A program made the translations under genes and the position numbers. Positions 1 to 9,400 of a stretch of DNA of 20,029 nucleotides are shown here, one piece after another. Numbering within the stretch: the stretch's first letter is position 1; every line of letters begins with the position of its first letter. Below the pieces are notes generated by a model. It searched no databases, had not been told where the DNA came from, and was given only the letters and a program-made list of their open reading frames with translations. Origin of the DNA: Mesostigma viride (taxonomy: Eukaryota; Streptophyta; Mesostigmatophyceae; Mesostigmatales; Mesostigmataceae); contig RPFO01001585.1 in assembly GCA_009746045.1 (NCBI GenBank), forward strand, positions 1-20,029, written 5' to 3'.

Positions 1-8
1 GCCCCCAC

Positions 9-30
9 GGGCGGGGGGTTTGGGGGCGGG
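9..30 (+). other. Canonical G-quadruplex motif beside the array edge
   Basis: Four G-runs lie in order at 9-11, 13-18, 22-26 and 28-30, separated by loops of 1, 3 and 1 bases (C, TTT, C). This meets the standard pattern of four runs of three or more G with loops of 1-7 bases. Short loops and long runs are features of stable quadruplexes in vitro. The motif ends 25 bases before the first repeat unit. The C-tracts at 2-6 and 34-38 can compete by pairing with the same G-runs as duplex hairpins, so which structure forms in the cell is unknown. Confidence 0.7.
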
Positions 31-40
31 CAGCCCCCAA
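20..40. other. GC-rich hairpin in the left flank
   Basis: TTGGGGGC (20-27) is the exact reverse complement of GCCCCCAA (33-40), leaving a 5-base loop GGGCA (28-32). The stem is 8 bp with six G-C pairs. No T-run follows it (the next bases are CGCGC), so it does not look like an intrinsic terminator on the + strand. On the - strand the bases after the hairpin are also G/C-rich. It shares its G-run 22-26 with the quadruplex motif, so the two structures exclude each other. Confidence 0.65.
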
Positions 41-54
41 CGCGCTTGCGTCGC

Positions 55-223
55 GGTACCGCCTGCCGTCCGGCACTTTGAAGCCCGCCGGTGCTATATT
101 CCTATCGTCCACGCATGTTTTCCCCTGCCTCAAACCGCACGTTGCATTTAAATCTGGAGCCCAAAATTCACTGAAAACGTGTGCCAGCCGGTAGCAAACT
201 GGGCCAAGCTGCCACGGAATGGT
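55..223 (+). repeat. Unit 1, edge copy with a one-base deletion in TATAAT
   Basis: The leftmost unit, 169 bp. It matches the consensus except that TATAATT reads TATATT (95-100), one A short. This alters the only good -10 box in the unit, from TATAAT to TATATT. The rest of the unit, including the GGTACC start, matches, so the edge copy has not decayed as outer copies of old satellites often do. The deletion removes one of two adjacent A bases, so a sequencing or consensus error near a contig end is a real alternative. Confidence 0.9.
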
Positions 224-238
224 GGTACCGCCTGCCGT

Positions 239-260
239 CCGGCACTTTGAAGCCCGCCGG
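239..260. repeat. Inverted repeat upstream of the -10 element (unit 2 shown)
   Basis: CCGGC (239-243) and GCCGG (256-260) are reverse complements around a 12-base loop, at unit positions 16-20 and 33-37. The right arm ends directly against the TG of the extended -10. If that promoter is real, the arms would lie at about -37 to -33 and -20 to -16, a position where operators and activator sites are common. Stem length is only 5 bp, which can arise by chance in a sequence this GC-rich. It is present in every unit, but the 12-base loop contains the TTT tract (unit 23-25) that varies in units 87 and 105-112. Confidence 0.4.
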
Positions 261-269
261 TGCTATAAT
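261..269 (+). promoter_or_regulatory. Extended -10 promoter element, one per unit (unit 2 shown)
   Basis: TGC (261-263) followed by TATAAT (264-269) is a perfect extended -10 (TGnTATAAT) for a sigma-70/SigA-type polymerase, at unit positions 38-46. No -35 box is visible: at 15-18 bp spacing the hexamers are CACTTT, GCACTT, GGCACT and CGGCAC, none like TTGACA. TTGAAG lies upstream but only 11 bases away, too close. Extended -10 promoters can work without a -35. Start of transcription would fall near unit position 53. The element is intact in units 2-118 and is damaged only in unit 1. All copies share one ancestor, so their number adds no independent support. Confidence 0.5.
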
Positions 270-315
270 TCCTATCGTCCACGCATGTTTTCCCCTGCCT
301 CAAACCGCACGTTGC

Positions 316-323
316 ATTTAAAT
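316..323. other. 8-bp palindrome ATTTAAAT, one per unit (unit 2 shown)
   Basis: ATTTAAAT at unit positions 93-100 is a perfect palindrome and contains TTTAAA. It sits in the most AT-rich part of the unit after the -10 region. It is a SwaI/DraI recognition site and, like the KpnI site, recurs every 170 bp, so either would cut the whole array into unit-length fragments. An 8-bp palindrome is not unlikely by chance in 170 bp, so no function is claimed. Confidence 0.6.
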
Positions 324-357
324 CTGGAGCCCAAAATTCACTGAAAACGTGTGCCAG

Positions 358-387
358 CCGGTAGCAAACTGGGCCAAGCTGCCACGG
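358..387. repeat. Possible hairpin at unit positions 135-164 (unit 2 shown)
   Basis: GGTAGC (360-365) can pair with GCTGCC (378-383) over six pairs including one G-T wobble, and CC (358-359) with GG (386-387) after a two-base bulge, giving eight pairs around a 12-base loop (366-377). It lies about 80 bases downstream of the predicted transcription start and 65 or more bases upstream of the next unit's -10. There is no T-run after it, so it does not look like an intrinsic terminator. Folding was done by eye. Confidence 0.35.
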
Positions 388-390
388 AAT

Positions 391-402
391 GGTGGTACCG
401 CC
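391..402. other. 12-bp near-palindrome centred on GGTACC at each unit junction
   Basis: The junction of units 2 and 3 reads GGTGGTACCGCC. Ten of twelve bases are symmetric; the one asymmetric pair is a T opposite a G (unit positions 170 and 7). GGTACC is a KpnI site. The left array edge falls at this same place (55-60), but there the two bases before it are GC instead of GT, so the full near-palindrome is missing at the outer edge. It could be a dimer-binding site or a chance symmetry. Confidence 0.4.
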
Positions 403-3400
403 TGCCGTCCGGCACTTTGAAGCCCGCCGGTGCTATAATTCCTATCGTCCACGCATGTTTTCCCCTGCCTCAAACCGCACGTTGCATTTAAATCTGGAGC
501 CCAAAATTCACTGAAAACGTGTGCCAGCCGGTAGCAAACTGGGCCAAGCTGCCACGGAATGGTGGTACCGCCTGCCGTCCGGCACTTTGAAGCCCGCCGG
601 TGCTATAATTCCTATCGTCCACGCATGTTTTCCCCTGCCTCAAACCGCACGTTGCATTTAAATCTGGAGCCCAAAATTCACTGAAAACGTGTGCCAGCCG
701 GTAGCAAACTGGGCCAAGCTGCCACGGAATGGTGGTACCGCCTGCCGTCCGGCACTTTGAAGCCCGCCGGTGCTATAATTCCTATCGTCCACGCATGTTT
801 TCCCCTGCCTCAAACCGCACGTTGCATTTAAATCTGGAGCCCAAAATTCACTGAAAACGTGTGCCAGCCGGTAGCAAACTGGGCCAAGCTGCCACGGAAT
901 GGTGGTACCGCCTGCCGTCCGGCACTTTGAAGCCCGCCGGTGCTATAATTCCTATCGTCCACGCATGTTTTCCCCTGCCTCAAACCGCACGTTGCATTTA
1001 AATCTGGAGCCCAAAATTCACTGAAAACGTGTGCCAGCCGGTAGCAAACTGGGCCAAGCTGCCACGGAATGGTGGTACCGCCTGCCGTCCGGCACTTTGA
1101 AGCCCGCCGGTGCTATAATTCCTATCGTCCACGCATGTTTTCCCCTGCCTCAAACCGCACGTTGCATTTAAATCTGGAGCCCAAAATTCACTGAAAACGT
1201 GTGCCAGCCGGTAGCAAACTGGGCCAAGCTGCCACGGAATGGTGGTACCGCCTGCCGTCCGGCACTTTGAAGCCCGCCGGTGCTATAATTCCTATCGTCC
1301 ACGCATGTTTTCCCCTGCCTCAAACCGCACGTTGCATTTAAATCTGGAGCCCAAAATTCACTGAAAACGTGTGCCAGCCGGTAGCAAACTGGGCCAAGCT
1401 GCCACGGAATGGTGGTACCGCCTGCCGTCCGGCACTTTGAAGCCCGCCGGTGCTATAATTCCTATCGTCCACGCATGTTTTCCCCTGCCTCAAACCGCAC
1501 GTTGCATTTAAATCTGGAGCCCAAAATTCACTGAAAACGTGTGCCAGCCGGTAGCAAACTGGGCCAAGCTGCCACGGAATGGTGGTACCGCCTGCCGTCC
1601 GGCACTTTGAAGCCCGCCGGTGCTATAATTCCTATCGTCCACGCATGTTTTCCCCTGCCTCAAACCGCACGTTGCATTTAAATCTGGAGCCCAAAATTCA
1701 CTGAAAACGTGTGCCAGCCGGTAGCAAACTGGGCCAAGCTGCCACGGAATGGTGGTACCGCCTGCCGTCCGGCACTTTGAAGCCCGCCGGTGCTATAATT
1801 CCTATCGTCCACGCATGTTTTCCCCTGCCTCAAACCGCACGTTGCATTTAAATCTGGAGCCCAAAATTCACTGAAAACGTGTGCCAGCCGGTAGCAAACT
1901 GGGCCAAGCTGCCACGGAATGGTGGTACCGCCTGCCGTCCGGCACTTTGAAGCCCGCCGGTGCTATAATTCCTATCGTCCACGCATGTTTTCCCCTGCCT
2001 CAAACCGCACGTTGCATTTAAATCTGGAGCCCAAAATTCACTGAAAACGTGTGCCAGCCGGTAGCAAACTGGGCCAAGCTGCCACGGAATGGTGGTACCG
2101 CCTGCCGTCCGGCACTTTGAAGCCCGCCGGTGCTATAATTCCTATCGTCCACGCATGTTTTCCCCTGCCTCAAACCGCACGTTGCATTTAAATCTGGAGC
2201 CCAAAATTCACTGAAAACGTGTGCCAGCCGGTAGCAAACTGGGCCAAGCTGCCACGGAATGGTGGTACCGCCTGCCGTCCGGCACTTTGAAGCCCGCCGG
2301 TGCTATAATTCCTATCGTCCACGCATGTTTTCCCCTGCCTCAAACCGCACGTTGCATTTAAATCTGGAGCCCAAAATTCACTGAAAACGTGTGCCAGCCG
2401 GTAGCAAACTGGGCCAAGCTGCCACGGAATGGTGGTACCGCCTGCCGTCCGGCACTTTGAAGCCCGCCGGTGCTATAATTCCTATCGTCCACGCATGTTT
2501 TCCCCTGCCTCAAACCGCACGTTGCATTTAAATCTGGAGCCCAAAATTCACTGAAAACGTGTGCCAGCCGGTAGCAAACTGGGCCAAGCTGCCACGGAAT
2601 GGTGGTACCGCCTGCCGTCCGGCACTTTGAAGCCCGCCGGTGCTATAATTCCTATCGTCCACGCATGTTTTCCCCTGCCTCAAACCGCACGTTGCATTTA
2701 AATCTGGAGCCCAAAATTCACTGAAAACGTGTGCCAGCCGGTAGCAAACTGGGCCAAGCTGCCACGGAATGGTGGTACCGCCTGCCGTCCGGCACTTTGA
2801 AGCCCGCCGGTGCTATAATTCCTATCGTCCACGCATGTTTTCCCCTGCCTCAAACCGCACGTTGCATTTAAATCTGGAGCCCAAAATTCACTGAAAACGT
2901 GTGCCAGCCGGTAGCAAACTGGGCCAAGCTGCCACGGAATGGTGGTACCGCCTGCCGTCCGGCACTTTGAAGCCCGCCGGTGCTATAATTCCTATCGTCC
3001 ACGCATGTTTTCCCCTGCCTCAAACCGCACGTTGCATTTAAATCTGGAGCCCAAAATTCACTGAAAACGTGTGCCAGCCGGTAGCAAACTGGGCCAAGCT
3101 GCCACGGAATGGTGGTACCGCCTGCCGTCCGGCACTTTGAAGCCCGCCGGTGCTATAATTCCTATCGTCCACGCATGTTTTCCCCTGCCTCAAACCGCAC
3201 GTTGCATTTAAATCTGGAGCCCAAAATTCACTGAAAACGTGTGCCAGCCGGTAGCAAACTGGGCCAAGCTGCCACGGAATGGTGGTACCGCCTGCCGTCC
3301 GGCACTTTGAAGCCCGCCGGTGCTATAATTCCTATCGTCCACGCATGTTTTCCCCTGCCTCAAACCGCACGTTGCATTTAAATCTGGAGCCCAAAATTCA

Positions 3401-6400
3401 CTGAAAACGTGTGCCAGCCGGTAGCAAACTGGGCCAAGCTGCCACGGAATGGTGGTACCGCCTGCCGTCCGGCACTTTGAAGCCCGCCGGTGCTATAATT
3501 CCTATCGTCCACGCATGTTTTCCCCTGCCTCAAACCGCACGTTGCATTTAAATCTGGAGCCCAAAATTCACTGAAAACGTGTGCCAGCCGGTAGCAAACT
3601 GGGCCAAGCTGCCACGGAATGGTGGTACCGCCTGCCGTCCGGCACTTTGAAGCCCGCCGGTGCTATAATTCCTATCGTCCACGCATGTTTTCCCCTGCCT
3701 CAAACCGCACGTTGCATTTAAATCTGGAGCCCAAAATTCACTGAAAACGTGTGCCAGCCGGTAGCAAACTGGGCCAAGCTGCCACGGAATGGTGGTACCG
3801 CCTGCCGTCCGGCACTTTGAAGCCCGCCGGTGCTATAATTCCTATCGTCCACGCATGTTTTCCCCTGCCTCAAACCGCACGTTGCATTTAAATCTGGAGC
3901 CCAAAATTCACTGAAAACGTGTGCCAGCCGGTAGCAAACTGGGCCAAGCTGCCACGGAATGGTGGTACCGCCTGCCGTCCGGCACTTTGAAGCCCGCCGG
4001 TGCTATAATTCCTATCGTCCACGCATGTTTTCCCCTGCCTCAAACCGCACGTTGCATTTAAATCTGGAGCCCAAAATTCACTGAAAACGTGTGCCAGCCG
4101 GTAGCAAACTGGGCCAAGCTGCCACGGAATGGTGGTACCGCCTGCCGTCCGGCACTTTGAAGCCCGCCGGTGCTATAATTCCTATCGTCCACGCATGTTT
4201 TCCCCTGCCTCAAACCGCACGTTGCATTTAAATCTGGAGCCCAAAATTCACTGAAAACGTGTGCCAGCCGGTAGCAAACTGGGCCAAGCTGCCACGGAAT
4301 GGTGGTACCGCCTGCCGTCCGGCACTTTGAAGCCCGCCGGTGCTATAATTCCTATCGTCCACGCATGTTTTCCCCTGCCTCAAACCGCACGTTGCATTTA
4401 AATCTGGAGCCCAAAATTCACTGAAAACGTGTGCCAGCCGGTAGCAAACTGGGCCAAGCTGCCACGGAATGGTGGTACCGCCTGCCGTCCGGCACTTTGA
4501 AGCCCGCCGGTGCTATAATTCCTATCGTCCACGCATGTTTTCCCCTGCCTCAAACCGCACGTTGCATTTAAATCTGGAGCCCAAAATTCACTGAAAACGT
4601 GTGCCAGCCGGTAGCAAACTGGGCCAAGCTGCCACGGAATGGTGGTACCGCCTGCCGTCCGGCACTTTGAAGCCCGCCGGTGCTATAATTCCTATCGTCC
4701 ACGCATGTTTTCCCCTGCCTCAAACCGCACGTTGCATTTAAATCTGGAGCCCAAAATTCACTGAAAACGTGTGCCAGCCGGTAGCAAACTGGGCCAAGCT
4801 GCCACGGAATGGTGGTACCGCCTGCCGTCCGGCACTTTGAAGCCCGCCGGTGCTATAATTCCTATCGTCCACGCATGTTTTCCCCTGCCTCAAACCGCAC
4901 GTTGCATTTAAATCTGGAGCCCAAAATTCACTGAAAACGTGTGCCAGCCGGTAGCAAACTGGGCCAAGCTGCCACGGAATGGTGGTACCGCCTGCCGTCC
5001 GGCACTTTGAAGCCCGCCGGTGCTATAATTCCTATCGTCCACGCATGTTTTCCCCTGCCTCAAACCGCACGTTGCATTTAAATCTGGAGCCCAAAATTCA
5101 CTGAAAACGTGTGCCAGCCGGTAGCAAACTGGGCCAAGCTGCCACGGAATGGTGGTACCGCCTGCCGTCCGGCACTTTGAAGCCCGCCGGTGCTATAATT
5201 CCTATCGTCCACGCATGTTTTCCCCTGCCTCAAACCGCACGTTGCATTTAAATCTGGAGCCCAAAATTCACTGAAAACGTGTGCCAGCCGGTAGCAAACT
5301 GGGCCAAGCTGCCACGGAATGGTGGTACCGCCTGCCGTCCGGCACTTTGAAGCCCGCCGGTGCTATAATTCCTATCGTCCACGCATGTTTTCCCCTGCCT
5401 CAAACCGCACGTTGCATTTAAATCTGGAGCCCAAAATTCACTGAAAACGTGTGCCAGCCGGTAGCAAACTGGGCCAAGCTGCCACGGAATGGTGGTACCG
5501 CCTGCCGTCCGGCACTTTGAAGCCCGCCGGTGCTATAATTCCTATCGTCCACGCATGTTTTCCCCTGCCTCAAACCGCACGTTGCATTTAAATCTGGAGC
5601 CCAAAATTCACTGAAAACGTGTGCCAGCCGGTAGCAAACTGGGCCAAGCTGCCACGGAATGGTGGTACCGCCTGCCGTCCGGCACTTTGAAGCCCGCCGG
5701 TGCTATAATTCCTATCGTCCACGCATGTTTTCCCCTGCCTCAAACCGCACGTTGCATTTAAATCTGGAGCCCAAAATTCACTGAAAACGTGTGCCAGCCG
5801 GTAGCAAACTGGGCCAAGCTGCCACGGAATGGTGGTACCGCCTGCCGTCCGGCACTTTGAAGCCCGCCGGTGCTATAATTCCTATCGTCCACGCATGTTT
5901 TCCCCTGCCTCAAACCGCACGTTGCATTTAAATCTGGAGCCCAAAATTCACTGAAAACGTGTGCCAGCCGGTAGCAAACTGGGCCAAGCTGCCACGGAAT
6001 GGTGGTACCGCCTGCCGTCCGGCACTTTGAAGCCCGCCGGTGCTATAATTCCTATCGTCCACGCATGTTTTCCCCTGCCTCAAACCGCACGTTGCATTTA
6101 AATCTGGAGCCCAAAATTCACTGAAAACGTGTGCCAGCCGGTAGCAAACTGGGCCAAGCTGCCACGGAATGGTGGTACCGCCTGCCGTCCGGCACTTTGA
6201 AGCCCGCCGGTGCTATAATTCCTATCGTCCACGCATGTTTTCCCCTGCCTCAAACCGCACGTTGCATTTAAATCTGGAGCCCAAAATTCACTGAAAACGT
6301 GTGCCAGCCGGTAGCAAACTGGGCCAAGCTGCCACGGAATGGTGGTACCGCCTGCCGTCCGGCACTTTGAAGCCCGCCGGTGCTATAATTCCTATCGTCC

Positions 6401-9400
6401 ACGCATGTTTTCCCCTGCCTCAAACCGCACGTTGCATTTAAATCTGGAGCCCAAAATTCACTGAAAACGTGTGCCAGCCGGTAGCAAACTGGGCCAAGCT
6501 GCCACGGAATGGTGGTACCGCCTGCCGTCCGGCACTTTGAAGCCCGCCGGTGCTATAATTCCTATCGTCCACGCATGTTTTCCCCTGCCTCAAACCGCAC
6601 GTTGCATTTAAATCTGGAGCCCAAAATTCACTGAAAACGTGTGCCAGCCGGTAGCAAACTGGGCCAAGCTGCCACGGAATGGTGGTACCGCCTGCCGTCC
6701 GGCACTTTGAAGCCCGCCGGTGCTATAATTCCTATCGTCCACGCATGTTTTCCCCTGCCTCAAACCGCACGTTGCATTTAAATCTGGAGCCCAAAATTCA
6801 CTGAAAACGTGTGCCAGCCGGTAGCAAACTGGGCCAAGCTGCCACGGAATGGTGGTACCGCCTGCCGTCCGGCACTTTGAAGCCCGCCGGTGCTATAATT
6901 CCTATCGTCCACGCATGTTTTCCCCTGCCTCAAACCGCACGTTGCATTTAAATCTGGAGCCCAAAATTCACTGAAAACGTGTGCCAGCCGGTAGCAAACT
7001 GGGCCAAGCTGCCACGGAATGGTGGTACCGCCTGCCGTCCGGCACTTTGAAGCCCGCCGGTGCTATAATTCCTATCGTCCACGCATGTTTTCCCCTGCCT
7101 CAAACCGCACGTTGCATTTAAATCTGGAGCCCAAAATTCACTGAAAACGTGTGCCAGCCGGTAGCAAACTGGGCCAAGCTGCCACGGAATGGTGGTACCG
7201 CCTGCCGTCCGGCACTTTGAAGCCCGCCGGTGCTATAATTCCTATCGTCCACGCATGTTTTCCCCTGCCTCAAACCGCACGTTGCATTTAAATCTGGAGC
7301 CCAAAATTCACTGAAAACGTGTGCCAGCCGGTAGCAAACTGGGCCAAGCTGCCACGGAATGGTGGTACCGCCTGCCGTCCGGCACTTTGAAGCCCGCCGG
7401 TGCTATAATTCCTATCGTCCACGCATGTTTTCCCCTGCCTCAAACCGCACGTTGCATTTAAATCTGGAGCCCAAAATTCACTGAAAACGTGTGCCAGCCG
7501 GTAGCAAACTGGGCCAAGCTGCCACGGAATGGTGGTACCGCCTGCCGTCCGGCACTTTGAAGCCCGCCGGTGCTATAATTCCTATCGTCCACGCATGTTT
7601 TCCCCTGCCTCAAACCGCACGTTGCATTTAAATCTGGAGCCCAAAATTCACTGAAAACGTGTGCCAGCCGGTAGCAAACTGGGCCAAGCTGCCACGGAAT
7701 GGTGGTACCGCCTGCCGTCCGGCACTTTGAAGCCCGCCGGTGCTATAATTCCTATCGTCCACGCATGTTTTCCCCTGCCTCAAACCGCACGTTGCATTTA
7801 AATCTGGAGCCCAAAATTCACTGAAAACGTGTGCCAGCCGGTAGCAAACTGGGCCAAGCTGCCACGGAATGGTGGTACCGCCTGCCGTCCGGCACTTTGA
7901 AGCCCGCCGGTGCTATAATTCCTATCGTCCACGCATGTTTTCCCCTGCCTCAAACCGCACGTTGCATTTAAATCTGGAGCCCAAAATTCACTGAAAACGT
8001 GTGCCAGCCGGTAGCAAACTGGGCCAAGCTGCCACGGAATGGTGGTACCGCCTGCCGTCCGGCACTTTGAAGCCCGCCGGTGCTATAATTCCTATCGTCC
8101 ACGCATGTTTTCCCCTGCCTCAAACCGCACGTTGCATTTAAATCTGGAGCCCAAAATTCACTGAAAACGTGTGCCAGCCGGTAGCAAACTGGGCCAAGCT
8201 GCCACGGAATGGTGGTACCGCCTGCCGTCCGGCACTTTGAAGCCCGCCGGTGCTATAATTCCTATCGTCCACGCATGTTTTCCCCTGCCTCAAACCGCAC
8301 GTTGCATTTAAATCTGGAGCCCAAAATTCACTGAAAACGTGTGCCAGCCGGTAGCAAACTGGGCCAAGCTGCCACGGAATGGTGGTACCGCCTGCCGTCC
8401 GGCACTTTGAAGCCCGCCGGTGCTATAATTCCTATCGTCCACGCATGTTTTCCCCTGCCTCAAACCGCACGTTGCATTTAAATCTGGAGCCCAAAATTCA
8501 CTGAAAACGTGTGCCAGCCGGTAGCAAACTGGGCCAAGCTGCCACGGAATGGTGGTACCGCCTGCCGTCCGGCACTTTGAAGCCCGCCGGTGCTATAATT
8601 CCTATCGTCCACGCATGTTTTCCCCTGCCTCAAACCGCACGTTGCATTTAAATCTGGAGCCCAAAATTCACTGAAAACGTGTGCCAGCCGGTAGCAAACT
8701 GGGCCAAGCTGCCACGGAATGGTGGTACCGCCTGCCGTCCGGCACTTTGAAGCCCGCCGGTGCTATAATTCCTATCGTCCACGCATGTTTTCCCCTGCCT
8801 CAAACCGCACGTTGCATTTAAATCTGGAGCCCAAAATTCACTGAAAACGTGTGCCAGCCGGTAGCAAACTGGGCCAAGCTGCCACGGAATGGTGGTACCG
8901 CCTGCCGTCCGGCACTTTGAAGCCCGCCGGTGCTATAATTCCTATCGTCCACGCATGTTTTCCCCTGCCTCAAACCGCACGTTGCATTTAAATCTGGAGC
9001 CCAAAATTCACTGAAAACGTGTGCCAGCCGGTAGCAAACTGGGCCAAGCTGCCACGGAATGGTGGTACCGCCTGCCGTCCGGCACTTTGAAGCCCGCCGG
9101 TGCTATAATTCCTATCGTCCACGCATGTTTTCCCCTGCCTCAAACCGCACGTTGCATTTAAATCTGGAGCCCAAAATTCACTGAAAACGTGTGCCAGCCG
9201 GTAGCAAACTGGGCCAAGCTGCCACGGAATGGTGGTACCGCCTGCCGTCCGGCACTTTGAAGCCCGCCGGTGCTATAATTCCTATCGTCCACGCATGTTT
9301 TCCCCTGCCTCAAACCGCACGTTGCATTTAAATCTGGAGCCCAAAATTCACTGAAAACGTGTGCCAGCCGGTAGCAAACTGGGCCAAGCTGCCACGGAAT

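Larger units (their letters stand above)
1..54. other. Unique GC-rich left flank of the array
   Basis: This is the only non-repeat DNA in the window. It is about 81% GC (44 of 54 bases) against about 55% for the array unit. It holds alternating G and C tracts that can fold several ways: a C-tract (2-6) can pair with G13-17, and a stronger hairpin lies at 20-40. Four G-runs at 9-30 form a quadruplex motif. No open reading frame can be judged in so short a piece. Similarity to the repeat starts at GGTACC (55-60); just before it, 52-54 read CGC where the repeat reads GGT. That places the array edge at 53-55. G/C-tract hairpins of this style occur between genes in many bacteria; no family is assigned. 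Confidence 0.85.

Noticed and set aside
240-260. Sigma-54 promoter at CCGGCAC
   Set aside because: GGCAC resembles the -24 element, but the required GC-containing -12 element is not found at the right spacing.
247-269. Standard -35/-10 promoter using TTGAAG and TATAAT
   Set aside because: The spacing is 11 bases, far below the usual 15-19. Only the extended -10 reading is tenable.
358-387. Intrinsic terminator in each unit
   Set aside because: The stem is imperfect, the loop is long, and no T-run follows on either strand.
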